A stretch of 64,000 nt of DNA from JABZIP01 sp052173355 (GTDB lineage: Bacteria > Bacillota > Clostridia > Peptostreptococcales > Anaerovoracaceae): assembly GCA_052173355.1 (NCBI GenBank), contig JBQMYS010000001.1, positions 1-64,000 of the forward strand, written 5' to 3'. The position numbers were made by a program, and so were the translations under genes. A model generated the notes under the pieces. It worked only from the letters and a program-made list of their open reading frames with translations, did no database searches and was not told the origin of the DNA. Shown here in pieces: positions 49,511 to 58,268 of this stretch. The first letter of the stretch is position 1. Each line of letters opens with the position of its first letter.

Positions 49511-52500
49511 TTATTCTGCAACATTTTTATGCGCCGTAGCCATCATCAATTTGATTCGATTTAACTGATTTACATTGCTTGCTCCGGGATCATAGTCTAT
49601 GGCTACTATATTTGCAAGTTTATCATAATTTCGTAATGCTTTCATTACACCTTTTCCCGTAACATGATTAGGCAAACATCCAAACGGTTGCAAACACGCT
49701 ATATTCTTTACTCCCATTTCCATCAATTCTATCATTTCTCCTGTTAGCAGCCAGCCTTCACCGCATTGATTTCCAAGAGAAATAATTTTTTCCGCTTTTT
49801 CTGCAATTTGCTCTATATATGCAGGTTCAGAAAAACGTTTACTTTTTCTAAGAGCTGAGCGCATAGGCTTTCTAAACACCTCTATAAACTTGATAGCTGC
49901 ACTGTTTGCAAGCATCTGCATATATGTTCCTGAAAGATGCTCATAATTAAAATGTTTGCTATACATTCCGTACAGAAAAAAGTCTATTAAATCTAAAACA
50001 ATCGCTTCTCCGCCCTCTTTTTCGATTATTTTAACAATTTCATTATTTGCATTCGGGTGATATTTTACAAGAATTTCTCCAACCACTCCAATCTTAGGTT
50101 TTTTCTCATCTGTAATAGGAATATTGTCAAAATCATCCACTATTTGGTATAAGTTTTTGGAAAACTGATGAAAGCTTGAAGTCCCTATATTTTCTTTGAT
50201 TTTTTCATTCCACGATTCATATAGCTTGTCAACCTCGCCTTTTTCAAGTTCATAAGGGCGAGTTGCATGAACCACGCGCATAAGTAAATCACCGTATACA
50301 AGTGACATTATGATTCGTTTCATAAGGCCTGCAGATAATTTAAATCCCGGATTTTTTTCAAGTCCTGCAATATTTATCGAAACTACCGGAATATGAGCAA
50401 GATTCATTGAAGCAAGTGCTTTTCGAAGAAGCGGAATATAGTTGCTTGCCCTGCATCCTCCCCCTGTCTGTGACAAAAATATAGCAAGTTTATCCAAATC
50501 GTATTTTCCTGATTTTACTTCTGAAATTATCTGCCCCAGAGAAACTATTGCAGGATAGCAAGAATCATTATTTACATAGCGTAGACCTTCTTCTACCGCA
50601 TGAGTATCCGCCTCAGGAAGCAATACCGCATTGTAACCGCACTTATTTAACGCCGCTTCGATAAAATTAAAATGCATAGGTGCCATTTGAGGAAGCAAAA
50701 TCGTGTATTCTTTTTTCATATCTTTTGTAAATATCGGCTTTTCATAATTCAGTTCTTTAGGACTTCCTGTAATATTGGACTTGGCACGTTCATCCATTGC
50801 CGCTTTTAGCGATCTGATTCTGATTTTAGCTGTTCCAAGATTCGTTCCTTCGTCAATTTTCAACGTAGTATACAGTTTTGCACTATTTTGCATTATTTCT
50901 TCAACTTGGTCTATTGTTACAGCATCAAGCCCGCACCCGAATGAGTTTAACTGAATCATCTCCATATCCGGGTTATTTACACAAAGTATTGCAGATCTGT
51001 AAAGTCTTGCATGGTAAGACCATTGATTGAGCACGCGCAAATTTGTTTTTTCATATACCAGATGCGCTATTGATTCGGATGTCAATACAACCATATCATT
51101 AGCTGTTATCAACTTGTCTATACCATGGTTTATTTCAGGATCAAGATGATAAGGCCTACCTGCCAATACTATGCATTTTTTCTTATTTGAAGCTGCATAT
51201 CTCAAGGCTTTTGCACCTTCTTTTTTTAAATCATCTTTGTATAGTTTATCTTCATTTCTTGCGGCTTTGACTGCCGAATCTATCTCTGCATATGTTATAC
51301 CAAGAGCACCGAATATATCGTAAAGTTCACGTGTTAGAGCATAATCGTTATCATACGGCAAAAAAGGATTTGTAAAAATAACGTCATTCTCTTTAAAAAT
51401 TTCCGACATATTGCACGCAATAAGTTCCGGATACGTTCCTACAACCGGACAATTATAGTGATTGGTAGCACCTATATCCTCTATTACTTCATAGTTAATG
51501 CTCGGATAAAAAATTCGTTTCACACCCATTTTTACAAGCGCTTTTATATGCCCATGCACCAATTTTGCAGGATAACAGGCTGTATCTGAGGCTATCGTAT
51601 CCATGCCGGTTTCATAAAGTTCTTTGGTTGATTTCGGAGAAAGAATAACATTAAATCCTAAATGTGTGAAAAACGTAAACCAAAACGGATAATTTTCGTA
51701 CATATTTAGCACCCTTGGAATACCTATATTTCCACGCCTTGCATACTCGCTTCCCAAACTCTTATACGAAAATAAACGTTTGTATTGATATTCGAAAAGA
51801 TTTGGCAACTCGTTTTTTTTATGTGATTTACCGGCTCCCCTTTCACAGCGATTTCCTGTTACAAAATTTTCACCGCTGTTAAATTTATTTATGGTAAGAA
51901 GGCAATTATTCTCACACAATTTGCATCTTGCATTCATGTTTGTAACCGTAAATGCATCCATTTGTTCAGGTGTGATAATTGAAGATTTGGTACCATCAAT
52001 ATAATTTTCCTTTGATACAATAGCTGCACCGTATGCCCCCATTATGCCCGAAATATCAGGACGTACCACTTCTCGTCCAAGCGTGTTTTCAAAGCTCTTT
52101 AAAACAGCATCATTTAAAAATGTACCGCCTTGCACTACAATTTTTTCTCCGGCTTCACTTATATCGCGCAGTTTAATTACTTTGAAAAGCGCATTTTTTA
52201 TTACAGAGTATGAAAGTCCTGCGGAAATATCCCCTATAGTTGCGCCCTCTTTTTGCGCCTGCTTTACTTTGGAATTCATAAAAACGGTACAACGCGTTCC
52301 TAAATTTACAGGAGCTTTTGCATAAATAGCTTCCTGCGCAAAACTGAATATATCCATATTAAGTGATTTTGCATAAGTTTCAAGAAAAGATCCGCAACCT
52401 GATGAACAGGCTTCGTTTAGCATAATATTATAAATTGAACCGTCTTTTACTTTCATGCATTTCATATCCTGACCGCCTATATCCAGTATAAATTCAACAC

Positions 52501-53728
52501 CGGGCAAAAATGCTTCAGCGGCTTTATAATGCACAAGAGTTTCAATTTCTCCAAGATCTATATTAAATGCGCTTTTTAAAAGTCCTTCACCGTATCCGGT
52601 TGCAGTTGCATTAGCAATAAATGCAAATTTTGGAATGAGCGAATACAATTCACGCAACATTTCCATAGTTGTTTCTAAAGGCTTACCGTTATTTCCTTTA
52701 TAAAAAGAATAAAGCAAATTTAAATCTTCGTCTATCAAAGCTGCTTTTGTGGTTGTAGAACCGGCATCTATCCCGAGAAACAAAGGACCGCTTGCTTTTG
52801 ATATATCTTTTCGTTTTACCTTATTTGCAGAATGTCTTTTTTGAAATTTTACATAGTCTGATTTACTTGTAAACAAAGCATTCAACGTATCTATTGAATC
52901 GGATTTTACGGTATCTGCGTTTTTCAGCTTTTCTGTTATTGAAAACAGACTGTGCGTTTCGTATTTCTTTGCTATTAAAGCTGCTCCAAGTGCAACAAAG
53001 TATTGTGAATTCGAGGGAAATATTACATTTTCTTCTTTTAATTCCAAAGTTTGAATAAATCTGTTTCTAAGTTCGTCCAAAAACGACAAAGGACCACCCA
53101 AAAACGCTACATTTCCCTTAATCGGTCTACCACAGGCAAGTCCGCTGATAGTTTGATTAACAACCGCTTGAAATATTGAAGCCGACAAATCATTGATAGA
53201 TGCTCCTTCGTTAATAAGCGGCTGTATATCGGCTTTTGCAAACACGCCGCACCTTGCAGCAATAGGATATATTATATCATAATTTTTTGCAGCGGTATTC
53301 AGACCTGCCGCATCTGTATTTAAAAGCACTGCCATTTGATCAATAAAAGCGCCCGTACCTCCTGCGCACGTTCCGTTCATCCTCTGCTCAATGCTGGTTC
53401 CATAAAATGTGATTTTAGCATCTTCTCCGCCAAGTTCAATTACAACATCCGTACTCGGAATAAGCGATTCAACAGCGGCGCTGCACGAAATTACCTCCTG
53501 CTCAAAAGGCACTCCTATTTTTTCAGAAAGAGCAAGTCCACCTGAACCTGTTATTACAATTTTTACATCAATATCGCCAATCTGCGCATACAAGCTGTCT
53601 AAAAGTTCTGAAACTTTTTCAAAAACATTAGACATATGTCTTTCATAACACTTAAAAATTATTTCATCATTTTCATCAAGTAATACCAACTTTACCGTTG
53701 TAGAACCTAAATCTATGCCTAATTTCAT
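49511..53728 (-). CDS. Large acyl-CoA dehydratase activase-type protein (two ASKHA ATPase domains + DUF2229 + HgdB-like)
   Basis: A 1405-residue cytosolic protein. The first BadF/BcrA ATPase domain is at about 1-265 (KLGIDLGSTTVKLVLLDE, NGTCAGGTGAFIDQMA) and the second at about 315-580 (GIDAGSTTTKAALIDE, NEACSSGCGSFLETYA, TRCTVFMNSKVKQAQKEG), with the Cys pair that binds the [4Fe-4S] cluster in 2-hydroxyacyl-CoA dehydratase activators. DUF2229 is at about 660-900 (IPRVLNMYENYPFWFTFFTH, TACYPAKLVHGHIKALVKMG) and a dehydratase-like C-terminus at about 1010-1400 (NNDSCYPAIVSLGQII, LSQTGGGCRASNY). It may deliver low-potential electrons through ATP hydrolysis. No dehydratase partner lies nearby, so the target is unknown. 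GGAGG precedes ATG. Confidence 0.9.
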   Translation of the reverse strand: MKLGIDLGSTTVKLVLLDENDEIIFKCYERHMSNVFEKVSELLDSLYAQIGDIDVKIVITGSGGLALSEKIGVPFEQEVISCSAAVESLIPSTDVVIELGGEDAKITFYGTSIEQRMNGTCAGGTGAFIDQMAVLLNTDAAGLNTAAKNYDIIYPIAARCGVFAKADIQPLINEGASINDLSASIFQAVVNQTISGLACGRPIKGNVAFLGGPLSFLDELRNRFIQTLELKEENVIFPSNSQYFVALGAALIAKKYETHSLFSITEKLKNADTVKSDSIDTLNALFTSKSDYVKFQKRHSANKVKRKDISKASGPLFLGIDAGSTTTKAALIDEDLNLLYSFYKGNNGKPLETTMEMLRELYSLIPKFAFIANATATGYGEGLLKSAFNIDLGEIETLVHYKAAEAFLPGVEFILDIGGQDMKCMKVKDGSIYNIMLNEACSSGCGSFLETYAKSLNMDIFSFAQEAIYAKAPVNLGTRCTVFMNSKVKQAQKEGATIGDISAGLSYSVIKNALFKVIKLRDISEAGEKIVVQGGTFLNDAVLKSFENTLGREVVRPDISGIMGAYGAAIVSKENYIDGTKSSIITPEQMDAFTVTNMNARCKLCENNCLLTINKFNSGENFVTGNRCERGAGKSHKKNELPNLFEYQYKRLFSYKSLGSEYARRGNIGIPRVLNMYENYPFWFTFFTHLGFNVILSPKSTKELYETGMDTIASDTACYPAKLVHGHIKALVKMGVKRIFYPSINYEVIEDIGATNHYNCPVVGTYPELIACNMSEIFKENDVIFTNPFLPYDNDYALTRELYDIFGALGITYAEIDSAVKAARNEDKLYKDDLKKEGAKALRYAASNKKKCIVLAGRPYHLDPEINHGIDKLITANDMVVLTSESIAHLVYEKTNLRVLNQWSYHARLYRSAILCVNNPDMEMIQLNSFGCGLDAVTIDQVEEIMQNSAKLYTTLKIDEGTNLGTAKIRIRSLKAAMDERAKSNITGSPKELNYEKPIFTKDMKKEYTILLPQMAPMHFNFIEAALNKCGYNAVLLPEADTHAVEEGLRYVNNDSCYPAIVSLGQIISEVKSGKYDLDKLAIFLSQTGGGCRASNYIPLLRKALASMNLAHIPVVSINIAGLEKNPGFKLSAGLMKRIIMSLVYGDLLMRVVHATRPYELEKGEVDKLYESWNEKIKENIGTSSFHQFSKNLYQIVDDFDNIPITDEKKPKIGVVGEILVKYHPNANNEIVKIIEKEGGEAIVLDLIDFFLYGMYSKHFNYEHLSGTYMQMLANSAAIKFIEVFRKPMRSALRKSKRFSEPAYIEQIAEKAEKIISLGNQCGEGWLLTGEMIELMEMGVKNIACLQPFGCLPNHVTGKGVMKALRNYDKLANIVAIDYDPGASNVNQLNRIKLMMATAHKNVAE

Positions 53729-53749
53729 TTTATGCCTCCGTAATTGCCA

Positions 53750-55144
53750 TTAACTTAAAATAGCAATTTCTTTTTTATATAATCTTTTTAAAAGTAGAAT
53801 CGTAAACAAAACTCCGATGACTTCAGATATTGGAAATGCCCACCAAACATATGATATTCCCCAAAATTTTACCAGTATGAATGCTACCGGTGAAATCACC
53901 AGGATTTGTCTTACAAGCGATTGCCACATACTCAGTATGCCATGTCCCGTAGCTTGAAATGTCGCCGATGACATAATCCCGAATCCTGCAGGTATAAAAC
54001 ATGTGCTAAGTATACGCAATGCAGGTACTCCCATCTCAATCATAGCATCTGATGCGCTGAAAATATAAAGAAGCTTTTGCGGTACAGCAAAAAACACCAA
54101 CATTCCCGCCGCCATTATACTCATAGAAAATGCCAATCCCGTTTTGTAAGCTTTGATAAGTCTTTCCTTGTTTCTTGCTCCGAAATTATAGCCGATTATA
54201 GGCATAGCACCTTGATTTAGTCCGAATACGGGCATAAATATGAAACTTTGTAATCTGAAATAACTTCCAAAAACTGCCACCGCAGTTTGAGATGTAGCAA
54301 TAATGCTGTTTAGAATAAAAAGCATTATCGAACTTACCGTCTGCATCAGTATTGCAGGACCCCCGACAATATAGATTTGCTTTAATATATCTTTTTTGAA
54401 TTTAAAACCCTTTATCTTTATTTGAACTTCATGTTTATGGCAAAATATAAGGTAAAGTCCCATACACATTGATACAAATTGTCCTATTACGGTTGCAACA
54501 GCTGCTCCCACCACTCCCATTTCAGGAACAACACCGAAACCGAATATAAATACAGGATCTAAAATTATATTTGTTACAGCGCCGATTAGGCTTGCTATCA
54601 TTGGCATCAGAGTATTTCCTATTGATTGCAAAATCTTTTCATTATTCACTTCTACAAATACGAAAACAGATCCTGTTAAAACTATTTGAAGATATAGTGC
54701 GCCATTTTTAATAATGTAATCGGATACATCATAAAGATTCATGAACACACCCGCAAATACCAATCCCAATACGGCAAAAAAAGCCCAGTTTATGAATGAT
54801 AAGAAGAAACCATGACTTGCTACCGAATTTGCTTCTTCGTAATTTTTTGCACCCAGTTTTCTTGATATAAGCGAGCCTACACCCGCACCGGTACCTATTG
54901 CAACTGCTATCAAAAACATCTGAATGGGAAATATGAGAGTAATCGCTGAAAGTGCAGCTTCACTTATCATGCCTACAAACATACTGTCAACTATATTGTA
55001 TAAAGCTTGTATCAACATCGACAACATGGCAGGCCACGCAAGTGAAACCATCAGTCGACTTATAGGCATGACACCCATTTTATTCTCAACAACGTGCGAG
55101 TGATTATTTTTTTCTAATTTTATTGATTTATTATTTTCTTTCAT
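53750..55144 (-). CDS. MATE family efflux transporter
   Basis: A 464-residue inner-membrane antiporter with twelve predicted helices in two halves. Family signatures are PAMLSMLIQALYNIVDSMFV, GTGAGVGSLISRKLGAKNYE, the mid-protein MASLIGAVTNIILDPVFIFG and, in the second half, FGLNQGAMPIIGYNFGARNK. AGGAAA precedes ATG. It lies between rnpB and the activase gene, 21 bases from the latter, so the two may be co-transcribed. The exported drug or metabolite cannot be inferred. Confidence 0.94.
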   Translation of the reverse strand: MKENNKSIKLEKNNHSHVVENKMGVMPISRLMVSLAWPAMLSMLIQALYNIVDSMFVGMISEAALSAITLIFPIQMFLIAVAIGTGAGVGSLISRKLGAKNYEEANSVASHGFFLSFINWAFFAVLGLVFAGVFMNLYDVSDYIIKNGALYLQIVLTGSVFVFVEVNNEKILQSIGNTLMPMIASLIGAVTNIILDPVFIFGFGVVPEMGVVGAAVATVIGQFVSMCMGLYLIFCHKHEVQIKIKGFKFKKDILKQIYIVGGPAILMQTVSSIMLFILNSIIATSQTAVAVFGSYFRLQSFIFMPVFGLNQGAMPIIGYNFGARNKERLIKAYKTGLAFSMSIMAAGMLVFFAVPQKLLYIFSASDAMIEMGVPALRILSTCFIPAGFGIMSSATFQATGHGILSMWQSLVRQILVISPVAFILVKFWGISYVWWAFPISEVIGVLFTILLLKRLYKKEIAILS

Positions 55145-55173
55145 TTTATTCGTTTCCTAATTTATCTTTGTAT

Positions 55174-55195
55174 TAAAAAAAACCTCAAATGAGGT
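55174..55195 (-). terminator. Terminator of rnpB
   Basis: Read on -, ACCTC-ATTT-GAGGT is followed by eight T, directly after the P1 stem of the RNase P RNA. Confidence 0.85.
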
Positions 55196-55542
55196 ATTGG
55201 GCAAGTCTATAAGCCGGGTTCTGTATTTGACAATCATCTATCTAGGCATAGCATTGCTGCTATGCTCAAGCGACCTACCTTCCAGGGGATAACGAGCAGC
55301 TATCCTTAAATCCTATTTTGGTCTTGCTCCGAGTGGGGTTTACACGGCCGTTTTGTCTCCAAAACGCCGGTGAGCTCTTACCTCACCATTTCAACCTTAC
55401 CACAGCCTAACTGTTTCGGCGGAATGTTTCTGTTGCACTTTCCCTATAGTTACCTACGCCGGACGTTATCCGGCACTCTTGCTCTATGGAGCCCGGACTT
55501 TCCTCACGCATTTCTGCCTGCGATTGTCTGGCTTACCCAACA
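55196..55542 (-). ncRNA. rnpB: RNase P RNA (bacterial type A)
   Basis: The catalytic RNA of tRNA 5' maturation. Read on -, the conserved 5' core GAGGAAAGTCCGGGCTCC follows the P1/P2 strand TTGGGTAAGCCAGACAATCG. Later come the P4-side bases near AAGTGCAACAGAAACA and the 3' part with GAACCCGGCTTATAGACTTG, which pairs back to P1 (TTGGGTAAG with CTTGCCCAA). The length of about 347 bases is normal. An extended -10 (TGATAAAAT) lies just upstream next to the nif3 stop. The exact ends are approximate to a few bases. Confidence 0.95.
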
Positions 55543-55560
55543 CTGATATTTTATCACAGC

Positions 55561-56349
55561 TTAAACTGCTTGAAAAGGATTTCTCATTGTTTTTGTTTTA
55601 ATAATATCAACTTTATTACCTAGTAAATTTTCAAGCTGAACGCTCATATTCTCTACGAAAAATTTTTCACTGTCAAAATGTCCTATATCTATTAAAATTC
55701 TGTTTTTTTCAAGGGCTTCAACAGCTTCATGATATTTAATATCTCCTGTTATAAATACATCGCACTGCAATTTTTGAGCAGTATTAAATTCACTCATTCC
55801 TGCACCGGTACAAAGTCCGATTTTTTTAATTTTTGCATCCGGATTGCCGATTAGACGCATGGATTTTTCTTCCATATTCAAAGCCGGATAAATATTATTG
55901 ACAAACTCTCTTACTTTCAGTGGATTTTGAAGATTTCCATAAATGCCGATTGCCTGCTCAAAAAATTCATCAAAAAAATGTAAATCCGAAAGTCCCAAAA
56001 GTTGCGCTAAATAAAAATTAGTACCTCTGCAAGCTTTATCAAAAGATGTATGCGAAGCATAGGCTGATATTGCGTTTTGTATGAGCTTAATAGTATACTT
56101 ACCTGTCAAATCACTACTTTTAAGATTTTTGACAGGCTTAAAGTACATAGGATGATGACTTACGATTAAATCTGCATTTAAATTTACGGCTTCCTCAATA
56201 ACAGCATCCGTAATATCAAGAGAAAGTAAAATTTTATAAACTTCTTTATCCTCAAATAAGATTTGAAATCCGCTGTTATCCCAGTTTTCTGCCAAATCAA
56301 GGGGAGCAATTTCATTTAGTTTATCAGCAATTTCACTAATTTTCATCAT
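55561..56349 (-). CDS. Nif3-like dinuclear metal centre protein (YqfO family, short form)
   Basis: A 262-residue member of the GTP cyclohydrolase I type 2/Nif3 family. Metal-binding motifs are LIVSHHPMYFKPVKN, YASHTSFDKACRGTNFYLA and ILIDIGHFDSEKFFVENM, plus GLCTGAGMSEFNTA and VFITGDIKYHEAVEAL. It lacks the central PII-like insert of Bacillus YqfO. The precise function of the family is unsettled. Two tandem ATGs follow AGGAGG; either may be used. It lies after trmK as in the conserved rpoD-trmK-nif3 order. Confidence 0.93.
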   Translation of the reverse strand: MMKISEIADKLNEIAPLDLAENWDNSGFQILFEDKEVYKILLSLDITDAVIEEAVNLNADLIVSHHPMYFKPVKNLKSSDLTGKYTIKLIQNAISAYASHTSFDKACRGTNFYLAQLLGLSDLHFFDEFFEQAIGIYGNLQNPLKVREFVNNIYPALNMEEKSMRLIGNPDAKIKKIGLCTGAGMSEFNTAQKLQCDVFITGDIKYHEAVEALEKNRILIDIGHFDSEKFFVENMSVQLENLLGNKVDIIKTKTMRNPFQAV

Positions 56350-56359
56350 AAATCGCCTC

Positions 56360-57088
56360 CTATTTTTGAAATTCGCTTAAAAGTTCTTGCAAATACTTAA
56401 TATTTTTAAAATTTTGATTTTTTTTAACACAGACATTTTCAGAAGTTTTCTCCAAGCCGATTTTTATCAAATTTTCTTTTTTAATTTTATAATTTAAAAG
56501 TTTAATTCCGAGTTCCAAATTTTCACTAATCATTTTTCGGGTAATTTCATATCTAACATCACCTTTAATAAAAGGCTCTAAATTTACTGCGGTATTTTCT
56601 TTATAGATTGCACTAAAAACTTCACATATAAATTTGCCTTCTACCACCAGATTTTCTCTTTCGATTTCAAATCCGTTTGACATAAGCCAATATCGCAAAA
56701 ATCCCTGCCCTGTTCTGGGCTGAAATACAAATTTTGAAAAGCTTCGAGTTTTGAGTATATCCTCCGCCATCAATTCCACCATCAGCTCGCCGCCCATGCC
56801 GGCAAACACAACAGTATCAACCTCGTTTGCCTGCATGACTGCAAGCCCGCTGCCGCATCTGAAATCAAAATATATTGGAATTTCCTCTTTTTTGTATAAA
56901 ATCCCAATATTTTCAATCGCCTTTTGCAGCGAGCTTGCGCTCACGTCGGTTAATACGACGTGCGGCGAGCCGCAGGATTGTTGCAAATAAATCGGTAAAA
57001 AACCGTGGTCCGTTCCAATATCAGCCACGGTTTTTCCCATTCCTATCAATTCAGCTATACAGTATAGCCTGCTTGTTATTTTCTTCAC
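56360..57088 (-). CDS. trmK: tRNA (adenine(22)-N1)-methyltransferase TrmK
   Basis: Methylates A22 of tRNA using SAM. The 242-residue product opens with ITSRLYCIAELIGMGKTVAD, then motif I ADIGTDHGFLPIYLQQS, VLTDVSASSLQKAIENI, DTVVFAGMGGELMVELMAED and VFQPRTGQGFLRYWLMSNGF. The frame extends into rpoD, but GTG 57088, preceded by AGGAA at 57100-57096, starts at the family's usual position. It follows rpoD by 10 bases. The codons at 56931-56973 use unusually GC-rich synonyms and form three small hairpins. Confidence 0.93.
   Translation of the reverse strand: MKKITSRLYCIAELIGMGKTVADIGTDHGFLPIYLQQSCGSPHVVLTDVSASSLQKAIENIGILYKKEEIPIYFDFRCGSGLAVMQANEVDTVVFAGMGGELMVELMAEDILKTRSFSKFVFQPRTGQGFLRYWLMSNGFEIERENLVVEGKFICEVFSAIYKENTAVNLEPFIKGDVRYEITRKMISENLELGIKLLNYKIKKENLIKIGLEKTSENVCVKKNQNFKNIKYLQELLSEFQK
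56931..56973. repeat. Three short hairpins in a GC-rich patch inside trmK
   Basis: GAGC-TTGC-GCTC (56931-56942), CACGTCG-GTTAATA-CGACGTG (56942-56962) and GCGGC-GA-GCCGC (56962-56973) are consecutive. Codon choice here (TCG, CCG, GTC, ACC) differs from the rest of the gene. Confidence 0.7.
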
Positions 57089-57098
57089 TTTCAAATTC

Positions 57099-58268
57099 CT
57101 ATTCCAAATAGTCACGAAGTTTTTTGCTTCTGGACGGATTTCTAAGTTTTCTGAGCGCTTTTGCTTCAATCTGCCTAATTCTTTCACGCGTTACATTGAA
57201 TCGTTTTCCAACTTCTTCCAATGTGCGAGCGTGCCCGTCTTCAAGACCGAATCGAAGCTTTAAAACCTTTTGCTCTCTATCCGTAAGGGTTTGCAACACT
57301 TCATTAAGTTGCTCTTTCAGCATGGCAGATGCTGCGGCATCTGCCGGTGCCGGAATTTCATCATCCGGTATGAAATCTCCAAGATGGCTATCTTCTTCTT
57401 CTCCTATCGGAGTTTCCAAAGATACCGGTTCTTGTGCAATTTTCATTATTTCCCTTACTTTTTCCTCACTTATATCCATACGAGTGGCAATTTCCTTAGG
57501 AGTAGGCTCTCTGCCGTATTCTTGTAGTAACTTTCTGGATTCACGAATCAACTTGTTTATGGTTTCAACCATATGAACCGGAATTCTGATAGTCCTTGCC
57601 TGATCTGCTATGGAACGTGTAATTGCCTGTCTTATCCACCAAGTAGCATATGTACTGAACTTGTAACCTTTTCTCCAATCAAATTTGTCAACTGCTTTTA
57701 TAAGTCCCAGATTTCCCTCTTGTATCAAGTCCAAAAAAAGCATTCCGCGACCGACATATCTTTTTGCTATGCTCACTACAAGTCTCAAATTTGCTTCACA
57801 CAATTTTTGTTTTGCCAGTTCATCACCTGCATCCATTTTTTTTGCAAGTTCAATTTCATCATCTCCCGAAAGCAAAGGCACTTTTCCAATTTCTTTTAAG
57901 TACATCCTTACAGGATCGTCAACAGCTATACCTTTTGGCAGACCGGCTTCCAAATCTTCTTCGACGTGCACTTCTTCAAGACTTTCCAATGATAAATCCT
58001 TTTCATCATCTTCATCGAGTTTAATGTTATCATCAAAGCTTTCAAGATTATACAGATCAAATTCATCAGGGTCGACCTCGTTTACCAAGTCTACACCTTC
58101 TTTTGAAAGAAAATCATAAAAATCATCCGCCTGGTCTTTGTCGAGATCTGCTGAAACAAGATAATCTGCAACTTCTTTGTAAGATATTTTGCCACGATTC
58201 TTTGCTTTTTGTGCAAGCTCTACCGCATATTCTCTTATATCTATATTCTTTTCTTCATCATTATCCAT
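57099..58268 (-). CDS. rpoD: Primary sigma factor RpoD/SigA
   Basis: Directs RNA polymerase to housekeeping promoters. The 389-residue product has region 1.1-like acidic N-terminal sequence, region 1.2 (AVDDPVRMYLKEIGKVPLLS), region 2 (NLRLVVSIAKRYVGRGMLFL, FSTYATWWIRQAITRSIADQ), region 3 (HMVETINKLIRESRKLLQEY) and region 4 (RFGLEDGHARTLEEVGKRFN, TRERIRQIEAKALRKLR). The open frame extends to 58346, but ATG 58268 with GGAGGG in front is the real start and overlaps the dnaG stop. It forms the classical dnaG-rpoD pair. Confidence 0.98.
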   Translation of the reverse strand: MDNDEEKNIDIREYAVELAQKAKNRGKISYKEVADYLVSADLDKDQADDFYDFLSKEGVDLVNEVDPDEFDLYNLESFDDNIKLDEDDEKDLSLESLEEVHVEEDLEAGLPKGIAVDDPVRMYLKEIGKVPLLSGDDEIELAKKMDAGDELAKQKLCEANLRLVVSIAKRYVGRGMLFLDLIQEGNLGLIKAVDKFDWRKGYKFSTYATWWIRQAITRSIADQARTIRIPVHMVETINKLIRESRKLLQEYGREPTPKEIATRMDISEEKVREIMKIAQEPVSLETPIGEEEDSHLGDFIPDDEIPAPADAAASAMLKEQLNEVLQTLTDREQKVLKLRFGLEDGHARTLEEVGKRFNVTRERIRQIEAKALRKLRNPSRSKKLRDYLE

